The notes under the pieces were generated by a model. The model had not been told where the DNA came from, ran no database searches, and worked only from the letters and a program-made list of their open reading frames with translations. Below, in pieces: positions 35,141-45,054 of a stretch of DNA of 64,000 bases (position 1 is the stretch's first letter; each line of letters begins with the position of its first letter). Source of the stretch: Flavobacterium sp. ENC (GTDB lineage Bacteria > Bacteroidota > Bacteroidia > Flavobacteriales > Flavobacteriaceae); the NCBI RefSeq assembly GCF_020991415.1, contig NZ_JAJMOY010000003.1:186001-250000 (forward strand). The letters are read 5' to 3'. The position numbers and the translations under genes are program-made.

Positions 35141-36469
35141 TTATAACCAGTCTAATATACGTTTAATTGCTGTCAATTTATCTTTATACGGGGCATATCG
35201 CATGGGCAGGTCAAGCCAGTTTCCTTTTTTGACTACTCCTTTATGATGCGAGAAAATATCAAAGCTCAACTGACCGTGATACGCTCCTATGCCGCTATGG
35301 CCGACACCGCCAAAAGGCAGTCTTTTATTAGAAAAATGGACAACAGTATCGTTGATGCAGCCGCCTCCAAAAGAGTAGGTGGTAATCAGTTTTCTGGCAA
35401 AAGATTTGTTGTCACTAAAAACATAAAATGCAAGAGGTTTCTCATAGCGGCTGATTACATTTTTAATGTCATCTTCAGTCTCATAAGTAAGGATCGGTAA
35501 AATCGGGCCAAAAATTTCTTCTTTCATCACGGCACTGTCCAAAGCAGGTTCTTCCAGCAGCGTGGGTGCAATATATAAGGCATTAGCATCTGTTTCTCCG
35601 CCAAACAGTACTCGTTCGGGATCAATCATACTGACTAAACGCAGCCAGTTTTTGGTATTGATAATTCGGGCAAAATCAGGTGATTTTTCCATTTTTTTAC
35701 CATAGGCCTTTGTGATTTCTTCCATTAGAAAAGAGAGAAAATTGATTTTCATATTCTTCTGAATCAGAATGTAATCGGGAGCAATACAGGTTTGTCCCGC
35801 ATTGATAAACTTACCCCACACAATTCTTTTGGCCGCTAATTTCAGATCGGCAGTTTCATCGATAATACAAGGGTTTTTTCCGCCTAATTCAAGAGTAACG
35901 GGCGTCAGGTTTTCTGCAGCGGCTTTGGCAACAACCTTACCAACGGCTACACTTCCGGTAAAGAAAATATAATCCCAGCGTTGTGCCAGTAGTGTGCTGG
36001 AAACTTCTACACCGCCTTCATACACTTCAACATGATTGACATGAAAGGTTTTCTGGATGATTTTTGTGATGATTGCCGAAGTATGGGGTGTCAGTTCCGA
36101 AGGTTTTAAAACAACCCTGTTTCCTGCTGCAACAGCTGAAATAACGGGACACAACGCAAGCTGGAAAGGATAATTCCACGGGGCAATTACCAAAACTTTT
36201 CCGTAGGGCTCTTTGTAAATATAATCGGTTGAGGGAAAATTAAGAAGTGAAGGCCAAATACGTTTTGGTTTTGCCCATTTATGAATGTTCTTAATGGTGT
36301 CTTTCAATTCTGAAATGACGTAATTGGTTTCGGTTAAAACAGCTTCAAACTCAGGTTTTTTAAAATCATCGTATAAAGCTTTTACAATTAAATCCTCGCT
36401 TTTCTGAATGTTATACAATAACTTTTTTAGCGTTTCTTTTCTGTATCCGATGTCGTTTTTGTAGTCCAT
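35141..36469 (-). CDS. NAD(P)-dependent aldehyde dehydrogenase
   Basis: Oxidises aldehydes to acids. The 442-residue length is that of class 3-like enzymes (fatty or coniferyl aldehyde dehydrogenase type). The coenzyme-binding region has APWNYPFQLALCP and FTGSVAVGKVV; the catalytic glutamate lies in LELGGKNPCII and the nucleophilic cysteine in NAGQTCIAPDYILI. EEIFGPILPILTY and the C-terminal hydrophobic-tail region complete the family pattern. The gene is monocistronic between the membrane protein and the pseudouridine synthase. Preferred substrate cannot be read from sequence. Confidence 0.9.
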   Translation of the reverse strand: MDYKNDIGYRKETLKKLLYNIQKSEDLIVKALYDDFKKPEFEAVLTETNYVISELKDTIKNIHKWAKPKRIWPSLLNFPSTDYIYKEPYGKVLVIAPWNYPFQLALCPVISAVAAGNRVVLKPSELTPHTSAIITKIIQKTFHVNHVEVYEGGVEVSSTLLAQRWDYIFFTGSVAVGKVVAKAAAENLTPVTLELGGKNPCIIDETADLKLAAKRIVWGKFINAGQTCIAPDYILIQKNMKINFLSFLMEEITKAYGKKMEKSPDFARIINTKNWLRLVSMIDPERVLFGGETDANALYIAPTLLEEPALDSAVMKEEIFGPILPILTYETEDDIKNVISRYEKPLAFYVFSDNKSFARKLITTYSFGGGCINDTVVHFSNKRLPFGGVGHSGIGAYHGQLSFDIFSHHKGVVKKGNWLDLPMRYAPYKDKLTAIKRILDWL

Positions 36470-36544
36470 TTTGCGATTAACTTATTTTTTTGACTTTGCA
36501 AGTTAATCGATAAAATTTAAAATAGTAACAATTTCATCATAAAA

Positions 36545-37234
36545 TCACAGTGCATTCCAGATGGTTTCATCGGGCACAGGGGCAACGATTGTTATGTTTT
36601 CTTTGGAAACAGGATGTACAAAAACTAATTTTCTGGCATGCAAATGAATGCCACCGTCGGGATTACTGCGGTCAAAGCCATATTTTAAATCTCCCTTTAT
36701 CGGAGAGCCGATCGCAGCCAGTTGCGCGCGAATCTGATGATGGCGACCGGTATGAAGATTAATCTCTAAAGCGACATAGTTCTGAAGTTCTTTAAAAACG
36801 GTATAATCCAGACTGGCAACTTTACTGTCCGGTACTTCTTTTAAATGGGCTTTTGAAGTATTATTTTTTTCGTTCCTTTTTAAAAAATGAACCAATTTGG
36901 CAGTTGTTTCTACAGGTTTATTTTTAACAACTGCCCAATAGGTTTTTTGTGTTTCGCGATTGCTGAACATTTCGTTCATTCGCGTTAATGCTTTGCTGGT
37001 TCTGGCAAAAACCACGATTCCCGTAGTCGGCCTGTCCAAACGGTGGATTACCCCCAGAAATACATCTCCGGGTTTGTTATACTTGTCTTTAATGTATTCC
37101 TTTACAACATCAGATAAAGGCTTGTCACCGGTTTTATCGCCTTGCACAATATCGCCTACTCGTTTATTGACTACAATAATATGGTTGTCTTCGTGCAGGA
37201 TTTGAAGGTTGTTTTTATTAGAAAGTACTTTCAA
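36545..37234 (-). CDS. RluA-family pseudouridine synthase
   Basis: Converts uridine to pseudouridine in rRNA or tRNA. The 229-residue protein is a catalytic domain without the S4 RNA-binding domain, so nearer to the short RluA-type enzymes. The catalytic aspartate is in HRLDRPTTGIVVFART; LQILHEDNHIIVVNKRVG opens the fold, and LHTGRHHQIRAQLA and HARKLVFVHP are the usual later motifs. In minus-strand order it follows panB and a four-helix-bundle gene and precedes the aldehyde dehydrogenase. Which RNA position it modifies is not deducible. Confidence 0.9.
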   Translation of the reverse strand: MKVLSNKNNLQILHEDNHIIVVNKRVGDIVQGDKTGDKPLSDVVKEYIKDKYNKPGDVFLGVIHRLDRPTTGIVVFARTSKALTRMNEMFSNRETQKTYWAVVKNKPVETTAKLVHFLKRNEKNNTSKAHLKEVPDSKVASLDYTVFKELQNYVALEINLHTGRHHQIRAQLAAIGSPIKGDLKYGFDRSNPDGGIHLHARKLVFVHPVSKENITIVAPVPDETIWNAL

Positions 37235-37279
37235 AATCGATTTTTAGATTATAGGATTTTTAGATTGTTCGAATGAACT

Positions 37280-37630
37280 TTATAGCAAAGTAGATTTAAA
37301 TTTTGATGTCATTTTTACGATTCTTTCGAGATTAATACATAATTCATCTAGTTTAATTTGAGTTATATAACCTAAATCGAAAGAAATTAACAATTGAGTT
37401 TCAATTTCAAAAATAGAACCAATTGCAATTTCGAGAAACCTTGAAAAATCTTTGTTACTGCTTCGCGAACATCCTTCAGCAATGTTAGAAGGTACAGATA
37501 CAGAAGCACGACGCAATTGATTCGATAAACCGAATTTTTCTGACTCAGGGAAATTTGATGTAACATTATAAATTTCAGAACAGAATTTTCTGCTTGATTT
37601 CCAAATTTCTAAATCCTTAAATCTGTGCAT
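37280..37630 (-). CDS. Four-helix-bundle protein (S23/IVP-like)
   Basis: A 116-residue protein of the four-helix-bundle family first known from proteins encoded in intervening sequences of 23S rRNA. FKDLEIWKSSRKFCSEIY, LSNQLRRASVSVPSNIAEG and FLEIAIGSIFEIETQLLI are the diagnostic stretches. Genes of this family are sporadic and mobile in Bacteroidota; their function is unknown although they form pentamers in solved structures. It lies between panB and the pseudouridine synthase, 71 bp after the former, on the same strand. Its DNA is more AT-rich than its neighbours, in keeping with an insertion. Confidence 0.88.
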   Translation of the reverse strand: MHRFKDLEIWKSSRKFCSEIYNVTSNFPESEKFGLSNQLRRASVSVPSNIAEGCSRSSNKDFSRFLEIAIGSIFEIETQLLISFDLGYITQIKLDELCINLERIVKMTSKFKSTLL

Positions 37631-37701
37631 TATAATTTTATTTTACCTTAATTAAGTTCGTTTTCCAACAATCAAAAAATCAAAAAATCCAACAATCTAG
37701 C

Positions 37702-38520
37702 CTAATATTGTTCGCTGGAATTCGGAAAATCACTCGACTTAACATCAGCTGCATACTGACCAATAGCTTTTGTCATTTCTTCGTATAGATTCAAATAGCG
37801 GCGTAAGAAACGCGGACTGAATTCGTTGTTCATTCCTAACATATCATGGATAACCAGAACCTGTCCGTCAACGCCACCGCCTGCACCAATGCCGATTACG
37901 GGGATTGAAATGCTTTCTGCCACTTTTTTAGCTAAATCGGCTGGGATTTTTTCTAAAACAATACCAAAACAACCAATTTTTTCTAAAAGCTTGGCATCTT
38001 CGATTAGTTTTTCAGCTTCCTGGTCTTCTTTTGCACGAACACTGTAGGTACCGAATTTATAGATAGATTGTGGTGTTAAACCCAAATGTCCCATAACCGG
38101 GATTCCGGCGTTTAATATTTTTTTGATCGATTCTTTAATTTCTTTTCCTCCTTCAAGTTTCACAGCATGGCCGCCGCTTTCTTTCATGATTCTAATGGCA
38201 GAACGCAACGCTTCTTTCGGATCCGACTGGTAACTTCCAAAAGGTAAATCAACGACTACCAGTGCTCTTTCTACAGCGCGAACCACAGACGAAGCGTGAT
38301 AGATCATCTGATCCAGGGTAATTGGCAATGTCGTTTCGTGACCCGCCATAACGTTTGATGCTGAATCGCCCACTAAAATCACATCAACTCCTGCGGTGTC
38401 CACAATTTTAGCCATTGTAAAATCGTAAGCGGTAAGCATAGAGATTTTTTCTCCGTTGCTTTTCATTTCGATTAATGACTTTGTTGTGATTCTTTTATAA
38501 TCTTTTTTTGCTACTGACAT
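37702..38520 (-). CDS. panB: 3-methyl-2-oxobutanoate hydroxymethyltransferase
   Basis: First step of pantothenate synthesis: 5,10-methylene-THF plus ketoisovalerate give ketopantoate. The 272-residue length is typical. [17 protein letters not shown] and [20 protein letters not shown] contain metal- and substrate-binding residues, [13 protein letters not shown] follows, and [10 protein letters not shown] and [22 protein letters not shown] are family signatures. The catalytic glutamate is likely in [11 protein letters not shown]. No panC or panD is nearby. Possibly co-transcribed with the following four-helix-bundle gene. Confidence 0.95.
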   Translation of the reverse strand: MSVAKKDYKRITTKSLIEMKSNGEKISMLTAYDFTMAKIVDTAGVDVILVGDSASNVMAGHETTLPITLDQMIYHASSVVRAVERALVVVDLPFGSYQSDPKEALRSAIRIMKESGGHAVKLEGGKEIKESIKKILNAGIPVMGHLGLTPQSIYKFGTYSVRAKEDQEAEKLIEDAKLLEKIGCFGIVLEKIPADLAKKVAESISIPVIGIGAGGGVDGQVLVIHDMLGMNNEFSPRFLRRYLNLYEEMTKAIGQYAADVKSSDFPNSSEQY

Positions 38521-38569
38521 TTTATTTTTTTTTGAAGATGTAAAAGTATTGAATAATTATAGATTGAAA

Positions 38570-39766
38570 TCAGCAATAGAAGAATATTTCGATGTTAAAT
38601 AACTTTCCATCCCTGAATTCTATTTTAAATTCGCTGTCTTCCAATTGTATGGAGTAAAGATGCGGTGCTTTTATGGAGGCACCAATATACGAACCGTATT
38701 TTTCGATAAATGCTTTTTCAGATACCGTATGGTCTAAGGCTGCATTGGCATTAAAAACAAGTTTGTTGTTTTCGTTAATAAAAACCCTGGTTATTTCTGC
38801 CTGGTTTTGCTTTTCATCTACAGAAGCTTCCAAATCGGGATAGTAATAAAATAGGTCACTCAGGTAAAGACCGCATTCATCACTTATGGTTGCTTTTTTT
38901 ACCGGTTTTCCGAAGACCTTCACTAAATCTTTCTGTGTCAGAAACAATGATTTGGTTTTTACTCCTTTCAGGACAAACTCTGATTTTTTAACGAAAGCAA
39001 GGATTTGTTCCGGTGTCTTGTGTTTGGCCAATCCTTTGGCTATAATGATATTCAGCTCGGTATCAGCCAGAAGTTTCGGGTCGTTTATTTGTTTGACAAC
39101 CTCATAATATCTCTGATAAGCCGGACTTAAGGTTGCGTTATCGCTATTCCATGCCAGTTCTACCAGTCGTTCACCAACCGTTTTACGTTCTGTACTATTC
39201 GTAGGGTCCAGTTTGTCAAAGTCTTTGAGTAAGGTGTTGAAATCAGGTCTTTTGCCAACAAATTTTCGTAAAGTAAACCGGGCGTATTCATCACTAAAAT
39301 TCCCGCCAATATTCACCCATTCTTCCGGGTTTTTAGGAAGGTAATTAATAGGTACAGGATCGCCGGTATATAAAACTTCTTTAATTTTCGAGTTTTTATC
39401 GGGTTGTGCCCTTGCTTTTAAACCCGCGACTATAACAAAAAGATGACTGCTGCCGTAATAGTTATCATTGCCTTCGATAAGTGGGTTTTCATTGTCCCTT
39501 ACTTTCACATCGGCTGAATTTAATCGTGTGGCAACGAATTTCTCCGGAACAAAACCTTCGGATAAATTATCGGCTTTTACTTTATACCAGCCATTTTTGT
39601 TTTCGGATAGTAACTGCACTTCGGCTCCGTATTTAAAATATCCGAGAAACTCAGCGGAAGTACTCGGGGAAGTATACAAACGTGTATCTGAATTCAGGAA
39701 ATAGCGTTCCTGGGAATGCAATAGTATGGAGCAAAATAAGGCAGCAAAAAAGTAGTATTTTTTCAT
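38570..39766 (-). CDS. Secreted protein with bacterial SH3 domains
   Basis: A 398-residue exported protein; signal peptide ends LLHSQ (about 19). One bacterial SH3 domain is clear near 20-82 (SDTRLYTSPSTSAEFLGYFK, GWYKVKADNLSEGFVP), and a second, weaker one lies near 105-165 (VIVAGLKARAQPDKNSKIKEVL). The remaining 230 residues have no recognised domain (NSTERKTVGERLVELAWNS). SH3b domains often bind peptidoglycan or peptides, so a cell-envelope role is plausible. Monocistronic, 50 bp upstream of panB in transcription order. Confidence 0.75.
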   Translation of the reverse strand: MKKYYFFAALFCSILLHSQERYFLNSDTRLYTSPSTSAEFLGYFKYGAEVQLLSENKNGWYKVKADNLSEGFVPEKFVATRLNSADVKVRDNENPLIEGNDNYYGSSHLFVIVAGLKARAQPDKNSKIKEVLYTGDPVPINYLPKNPEEWVNIGGNFSDEYARFTLRKFVGKRPDFNTLLKDFDKLDPTNSTERKTVGERLVELAWNSDNATLSPAYQRYYEVVKQINDPKLLADTELNIIIAKGLAKHKTPEQILAFVKKSEFVLKGVKTKSLFLTQKDLVKVFGKPVKKATISDECGLYLSDLFYYYPDLEASVDEKQNQAEITRVFINENNKLVFNANAALDHTVSEKAFIEKYGSYIGASIKAPHLYSIQLEDSEFKIEFRDGKLFNIEIFFYC

Positions 39767-39788
39767 GGAGTATATTTTGGAAGCGTTT

Positions 39789-39876
39789 TTGCCACGAATT
39801 GCACGAATTTCACAAATTTTTTGATCTGCAAAGAAGCAAAATAGTAATACGTGTAAATTCGTGCAATTCGTGGCAA
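39789..39876. repeat. 22-bp inverted repeat, GCCACGAATT family
   Basis: TTGCCACGAATTGCACGAATTT at 39789-39810 is perfectly complementary to 39855-39876. It sits just beyond the stop of the serine dehydratase gene and may act as its terminator. Related to 16167-16391 and 44932-45038. Confidence 0.8.
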
Positions 39877-39886
39877 CCTTTATTTT

Positions 39887-41314
39887 TTAGCAATCAGCCA
39901 TATTTACGGCAATTGCCAAACCTCCTTCGGAAGTTTCTTTATATTTGGAATTCATGTCTTTTGCGGTCTGCCACATGGTATCGATTACCTTGTCTAATGG
40001 CACTTTTGCATTTTTGGAATCCGTTTCCAATGCTAATTCGGCGGCATTTATGGCTTTTATGGCACCCATTGTATTTCTTTCGATGCATGGAATCTGAACC
40101 AGACCGCCAATAGGATCACAGGTCAGACCTAAATGATGCTCCATGGCAATTTCGGCAGCCATTAGCACCTGGGCAGGAGATCCTCCCATTAATTCGCAAA
40201 GCGCAGCAGCAGCCATAGAAGACGACACGCCAATTTCTGCCTGGCAACCGCCCATTGCAGCCGAAATGGTAGACCCTTTTTTGAAGATACTTCCAATTTC
40301 TCCGGCAACCATCAGGAATTGTTTGATTTCTTTTTCTCCGGCGTTATGGTTTTCGATCACCAGATAATACATCAATACAGCAGGTATGACACCGGCACTT
40401 CCGTTGGTTGGTGCTGTTACAACACGGCCCAGGGAGGCATTTACTTCATTCACGGCAAGTGCAAAACAACTTACCCATTTTAGGATCTGACGAAATTTTA
40501 CTTCGGTTTTTCGAATCTCTTCCAGCCAGGTCTGCGGGGAATTGTAGTTGGATAAACCAATTAAATTCTGATGCATGTCAAAAGCTCTCCTGCGAACGTG
40601 TAAGCCTCCCGGAAGGATTCCTCCGGTATGGCAGCCGATGTACATGCATTCGAGCATCGTATTCCAGATACGCATTAATTCGGAATGGATTTCCGCTTCC
40701 GGACGCATTGATTTTTCGTTTTCGTAAACAATTTCAGAAATCAGTTTGTTCTCCGAAACAGTATAGTTCAGAAGCTCAACCGCATTTTGAATCGGGAAGG
40801 GGAAGGCACATTTTATGACTTCTTTGATTTTTGCATTTTCACGCTCTTCTTTCACGACGAAACCTCCTCCAATAGAATAAAAAGTAGATTCGTATTCAGA
40901 GTCGTCTTCCTGATAAGCGGTAAATTTTAATCCGTTAGCATGGAAAGGAAGAAATTCTTTATTGAAAACAATGTCCTGAAGAAAATAAAACGGAATTTTA
41001 TAGGCATTCCCCAGAATAATTTCGTTTGTATCTTCGATAGTTTTTATGATTCCGGCAATATTATCAACCGGAATATATTCAGGATCCTGACCACTCAGGC
41101 CCAACATAACGGCCAGATCGGTAGCATGACCTTTACCGGTTAAAGAAAGTGATCCGTATAAATCGACTTTTACCCGTTTGATGCGGTCTAAAATTGATTC
41201 GTTTTTTAACTCTTCCAAAAAACGTTCGGCTGCACGCCAGGGACCAAGAGTATGCGAGCTGGAAGGCCCGACACCAATTTTAAGCATATCAAAAACAGAG
41301 ATACATTCTTCCAT
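39887..41314 (-). CDS. sdaA: L-serine ammonia-lyase (iron-sulfur type)
   Basis: Deaminates L-serine to pyruvate. The 475-residue single chain has the N-terminal beta domain ([20 protein letters not shown], about 10-30) and the C-terminal alpha domain ([36 protein letters not shown]). Cluster-binding cysteines are likely those in [16 protein letters not shown] and IPCIERN, and the chain ends MADC, the C-terminal cysteine that occupies the active site in resting enzyme of this type. A minus-strand TATCTTTG box at 41334-41341 gives a very short leader. Monocistronic. Confidence 0.94.
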   Translation of the reverse strand: MEECISVFDMLKIGVGPSSSHTLGPWRAAERFLEELKNESILDRIKRVKVDLYGSLSLTGKGHATDLAVMLGLSGQDPEYIPVDNIAGIIKTIEDTNEIILGNAYKIPFYFLQDIVFNKEFLPFHANGLKFTAYQEDDSEYESTFYSIGGGFVVKEERENAKIKEVIKCAFPFPIQNAVELLNYTVSENKLISEIVYENEKSMRPEAEIHSELMRIWNTMLECMYIGCHTGGILPGGLHVRRRAFDMHQNLIGLSNYNSPQTWLEEIRKTEVKFRQILKWVSCFALAVNEVNASLGRVVTAPTNGSAGVIPAVLMYYLVIENHNAGEKEIKQFLMVAGEIGSIFKKGSTISAAMGGCQAEIGVSSSMAAAALCELMGGSPAQVLMAAEIAMEHHLGLTCDPIGGLVQIPCIERNTMGAIKAINAAELALETDSKNAKVPLDKVIDTMWQTAKDMNSKYKETSEGGLAIAVNMADC

Positions 41315-41333
41315 TGTTCAATTTTTAGTAAGA

Positions 41334-41341
41334 CAAAGATA
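41334..41341 (-). promoter_or_regulatory. -7 promoter box of sdaA
   Basis: Minus-strand TATCTTTG, 19 bases before the ATG at 41314. No convincing -33 element at the usual distance. Confidence 0.4.
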
Positions 41342-41484
41342 ATTGAATAATGCAAAGAAGTTTAATTATCATTTGTTAATCTTGCGGTTTTGTTAAAAAA
41401 GATATTAAATTTTAATAATTTGACAACGAAATAATTTTAAATGCGTAATATAGAACTTTCGTAAAGAGTTCGTCGTTTTTTTGG

Positions 41485-41492
41485 TATTTTTG
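41485..41492 (+). promoter_or_regulatory. -7 promoter box of the antiporter gene
   Basis: TATTTTTG, an exact TAnnTTTG match, about 140 bases before the antiporter ATG. The rest of the 317-bp gap between the divergent genes (41315-41632) shows no other recognisable signal. Confidence 0.4.
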
Positions 41493-41632
41493 TAGTGAAG
41501 CAAATACTAAAGAATTTGATTTTTTTATCCCTTTTAAAGAAATCAGTAAACTAAGACTTCAGTGGTTTCATTTTAATTAATGCATCATTTTTGCGAAAAA
41601 TTAGAATACTACAAAGAAGATAAAATTACACT

Positions 41633-43780
41633 ATGATAGAATTTTTCAAGCATTTTTTACAAGAATTCGAATTACCATTAAGCAACCCAGTATTGATTTT
41701 CTCGTTGATACTTTTCATTATTTTATTATCCCCGATTTTATTAAAGAAAATAAATATTCCCGGTATTATTGGTCTTATTATTTCCGGAGTCATCATAGGG
41801 CCTCACGGGCTTAATATTCTGGCAAAAAACTCGGCCGTAGATTTATTTTCGACTATCGGGCTTTTGTATATTATGTTTATTGCCGGTCTGGAACTCGATA
41901 TGAACGAATTTAAAGCCAACAGGAACAAGAGTTTGCTGTTTGGCTTGTTTACCTTTATTTTTCCGCTTTCGATTGGTTTTCCGGTTTGTTTTTACTTACT
42001 GAATTACGATTTTAATGCGAGTTTTTTAACGGCGAGCATGTTTGCCACGCATACCCTCGTTGCTTATCCGATTGTGAGTAAGCTCGGAATTGCCAAAAAT
42101 CAGGCAGTTGCCATAACGGTTGGGGGAACAATCCTTACCGATACTGCGGTTTTGATTATTCTGGCCGTGATTATGGGAAGCAGTCAGGGAAACCTGAACC
42201 AGGCTTTCTGGATAAAATTAGGCGTTTCACTGGCCATTTTCTCCGCCATTATGTTTCTGGTCATTCCGAGGATTGCCAAATGGTTCTTCAAAAAACTGGA
42301 AAGTGAAAAACATGCACACTATATCTTTGTACTCTCTGTCGTTTTCTTCGCCGCATTTTTGGCAGAAGTAGCGGGAGTGGAGCCGATTATTGGTGCTTTC
42401 GTTGCCGGTTTGGCATTAAACCCTTTAATTCCGCATTCGTCTGCCCTGATGAACCGGATTGAGTTTATCGGAAATTCATTGTTTATTCCGTTCTTCCTGA
42501 TTTCTGTTGGTATGCTGGTGGATATCAGTGTGATTTTAAGTGGGCCGACTGCCTTGATTGTAGCCGGGACACTAAGTGTTGTCGCTATTTTCGGAAAGTG
42601 GATTGCCGCCTTTTTTACACAGGTCGTTTTTAAATATACCAAAACCGAAAGACAGCTTATTTTCGGACTGAGCAGTGCACATGCCGCAGCAACCCTGGCC
42701 GTTATTCTGGTTGGATTTAAAGCTAAAATACTGGATGAGAATATCCTTAACGGGACGATTATCCTAATTTTAATAACCTGTATCGTGGCTTCTTTCGCTA
42801 CTGAAAAAGCGGCCAAGAAAATTGCAATCTGCGAAGAAGAAGTTTCCCATGAAGACACCAATAAGGACCAGATCTTAGAAGAGCATATTTTGATTCCTCT
42901 GGCCAAGACTTCGGCAACGGCGAGCCTGCTCGATTTTGCACTTTTAATAAAAGATAAGAAATCTGCCAATCCGGTGACGTTGTTAACGATCGTACCAAAT
43001 AATGATCAGGCCGAGATTAATATCCTGAAATATAAAAAAGCGGTGGATAAGTTTGTTATTCAGGGCTCTGCCTCAGAAGTAAAAATCAATACCATTGCCC
43101 GAATTGATCACAATCCAGCAAGCGGAATTGCACGTACTTCAAAAGAAATTATGGCGGATATTGTCATTATAGGCTGGCCAAGAAAAACAGGTTTCCTGGA
43201 TAAGATTTTTGGAGAAAATGTAGATTCAATCATTAACAATGTCGACAAAAGCCTCTTTATCTGCAGGTTTCAAAAAACATTTATAGAAGAAAAGAGACTG
43301 GTTTTTATTTGCCCGCCTTTTTCGGAAAGGGGAATTGGATTTCATCTTTTGCTTCAGAAAATTTGTCGTTTGTCCCAGGAATTAAGTGTTCCGATTGTGA
43401 TTTATGCGGAATACAAAACGCATCAGGCGATTTCGCAGATTGCCACGAATCTGAGACTGAATGCGAAATTAGGTTTTAAAAGTATTCTGGACTGGGAAGA
43501 TTTTGAAGCGATTTCAGATGAAATCACGCCAACGGATCTGATTGTGTTTAATTTATCCCGTAAAGGGTCTGTTTCGTATCAGTCGATCTTTGATAAACTG
43601 CCCCAGAAATTCGAAAAATCATTTGATGATAATAACCTGATTTTGGTGTATCCACAAGACGACAGAAAAGAAAGCGCCATGGATGCGTACGAGGATTTTA
43701 CAGCAACACCACTTACAAAAGGTATCGAAGCGATTGAACAGATTGGTAGAGGTTTGGGAAGTATTTTAAAAAAAGGCTAG
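41633..43780 (+). CDS. Cation:proton antiporter (CPA2 type) with C-terminal USP-like region
   Basis: A 715-residue inner-membrane transporter. Residues 1-395 contain about twelve hydrophobic helices with the CPA2 features IPGIIGLIISGVIIGPHGL and GAFVAGLALNPLI, the discontinuous-helix signature. There is no RCK/TrkA-N domain; instead the cytoplasmic C-terminal 300 residues look like a tandem pair of universal-stress-protein-like alpha/beta domains (EEHILIPLAKTSATASLLD then LVFICPPFSERGIGF). Such proteins exchange Na+ or K+ for H+ in pH and salt homeostasis; the ion is not deducible. It is followed 10 bp later by the DUF2625 gene. Confidence 0.9.
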   Translation: MIEFFKHFLQEFELPLSNPVLIFSLILFIILLSPILLKKINIPGIIGLIISGVIIGPHGLNILAKNSAVDLFSTIGLLYIMFIAGLELDMNEFKANRNKSLLFGLFTFIFPLSIGFPVCFYLLNYDFNASFLTASMFATHTLVAYPIVSKLGIAKNQAVAITVGGTILTDTAVLIILAVIMGSSQGNLNQAFWIKLGVSLAIFSAIMFLVIPRIAKWFFKKLESEKHAHYIFVLSVVFFAAFLAEVAGVEPIIGAFVAGLALNPLIPHSSALMNRIEFIGNSLFIPFFLISVGMLVDISVILSGPTALIVAGTLSVVAIFGKWIAAFFTQVVFKYTKTERQLIFGLSSAHAAATLAVILVGFKAKILDENILNGTIILILITCIVASFATEKAAKKIAICEEEVSHEDTNKDQILEEHILIPLAKTSATASLLDFALLIKDKKSANPVTLLTIVPNNDQAEINILKYKKAVDKFVIQGSASEVKINTIARIDHNPASGIARTSKEIMADIVIIGWPRKTGFLDKIFGENVDSIINNVDKSLFICRFQKTFIEEKRLVFICPPFSERGIGFHLLLQKICRLSQELSVPIVIYAEYKTHQAISQIATNLRLNAKLGFKSILDWEDFEAISDEITPTDLIVFNLSRKGSVSYQSIFDKLPQKFEKSFDDNNLILVYPQDDRKESAMDAYEDFTATPLTKGIEAIEQIGRGLGSILKKG

Positions 43781-43790
43781 AATAATTGGT

Positions 43791-44534
43791 ATGACAAAGA
43801 ATTTTTTTATCATAATAGCGATGTCTGTAACGCTAATGACATCAGGACAAAATAAAATGAAACAGGCTGACGAACTTATAAATAAAACGGATCCGGGATG
43901 GGCGGTTGTAGAAGGCTGGATTAAAAATGCAAAAAATAAAGTAGAGATTCTGCCGACAGAGCCATCGAAAGCAAAAGAAGCGCTGTATCATACTCAGGTT
44001 ACCACCCAGTCTGCCATGGGAGCAATTGTTTTTATGACCGGCGGACTTTTAATCGATGATGGCTGGATAAGAATTTTAGGTTCCGGAAATGCAAAATTCA
44101 ACAGAACACTGCCAGACTGGAATAAAGGAAAATCATTTAAGGAATTTGGTGAAACGCCTGCATTCTTATTAATTGCAGATGATGCCATCGGAGGTTTCTA
44201 TCTTATGAACGGCGGGGCGTTGGGTACTGATGTAGGGATGATTTATTATTTTTCACCCGACAGTCTGGAATTTGAACCACTTGAAATCAATTATCCGGAA
44301 TTCCTGCAGTTTTGTTTTAATAATGACCTGGAGAAATTCTATGAAGGAAGCAGATGGAAAGGGTGGAGAGCAGAAGTTTCGAAATTAAAAGGTGATGAAG
44401 TTTTTAATTTTTATCCTTTTCTGTGGAGTAAAGAAGGAAGTGATATCGATAAAAATGCAAGAAAAATTATTCCCATTGCCGAACAATACAGCCTGAACCT
44501 GGATTTAAGAAAACAAATGGGTTTTGATAGATAA
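43791..44534 (+). CDS. Exported DUF2625 protein
   Basis: A 247-residue protein of the DUF2625 type, recognisable by DPGWAVVEGWIKNAKN, SAMGAIVFMTGGLLIDDGW and GFYLMNGGALG. An N-terminal hydrophobic stretch ending MTSGQ looks like a signal peptide, unlike the cytoplasmic members of the family. Function is unknown. It begins 10 bp after the antiporter gene and is probably in the same operon with the VOC protein that follows. Confidence 0.8.
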   Translation: MTKNFFIIIAMSVTLMTSGQNKMKQADELINKTDPGWAVVEGWIKNAKNKVEILPTEPSKAKEALYHTQVTTQSAMGAIVFMTGGLLIDDGWIRILGSGNAKFNRTLPDWNKGKSFKEFGETPAFLLIADDAIGGFYLMNGGALGTDVGMIYYFSPDSLEFEPLEINYPEFLQFCFNNDLEKFYEGSRWKGWRAEVSKLKGDEVFNFYPFLWSKEGSDIDKNARKIIPIAEQYSLNLDLRKQMGFDR

Positions 44535-44569
44535 ACTTTTATTGAACCGTAATTTTAAAAAGCATAAAA

Positions 44570-44932
44570 ATGGAACATAAGATCAAATCAATCCGGCCTT
44601 TTATTGGTGCTAAGGATTTCGAATTGTCGAGAAGTTTTTATCGTGACCTTGGATTTGAAGAAACGGTTTTAGAAACTAATTTTTCTGTTTTTAAAAGTGG
44701 TGCAATTGCCTTTTACCTTCAGGATTACTACGCAAAAGAGTGGATCGAAAACACGATGATTTTTCTTGAAGTCGATGATGTGGATCGTTATTACCAGGAA
44801 TTGCTGGCGCTCAACGTAACGGAAAAATACGGGATAAAATTAACTCCAATACGCCATTTGGATTGGGGAAGCGAATGTTTTTTGCACGATCCGTCGGGTG
44901 TTTTATGGCACTTTGGGAAGTTTAATGAATAG
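44570..44932 (+). CDS. VOC-family (glyoxalase/bleomycin-resistance-like) protein
   Basis: A 120-residue protein with two beta-alpha-beta-beta-beta modules. RPFIGAKDFELSRSFYRDLG opens the first and FLEVDDVDRYYQELLALN the second; WGSECFLHDPSGVLWHFG is the C-terminal metal-site region. The family includes glyoxalases, dioxygenases and antibiotic-binding proteins, so the activity cannot be named. Last gene of the antiporter cluster, 35 bp after DUF2625. Confidence 0.85.
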   Translation: MEHKIKSIRPFIGAKDFELSRSFYRDLGFEETVLETNFSVFKSGAIAFYLQDYYAKEWIENTMIFLEVDDVDRYYQELLALNVTEKYGIKLTPIRHLDWGSECFLHDPSGVLWHFGKFNE

Positions 44933-45038
44933 TTTTTTGCCACGAATTTCACGAATTGGCACGAATTTTTAGCAATTTTACATATCTGATTCATGAAATT
45001 GCTTCGCCTGCTCGTTGCCGATCGGGTTGTGGCAAAAA
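44932..45038. repeat. Imperfect inverted repeat, GCCACGAATT family (chimeric copy)
   Basis: TTTTTTGCCAC at the left end pairs with GTGGCAAAAAA at the right. The left arm resembles the 39789 element (repeated CACGAATT), while the right arm resembles the 16331 arm (ATTGCTTCGCCTG then TCGGGT). It lies between convergent genes and probably terminates both. Confidence 0.7.
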
Positions 45039-45054
45039 AACTACGCTGAAAAAA

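Noticed and set aside
42319..42969. A 216-codon minus-strand frame inside the antiporter gene
   Set aside because: Long, but its translation is the Ile/Ala/Ser-rich complement of membrane helices, and the opposite strand has all the CPA2 motifs.
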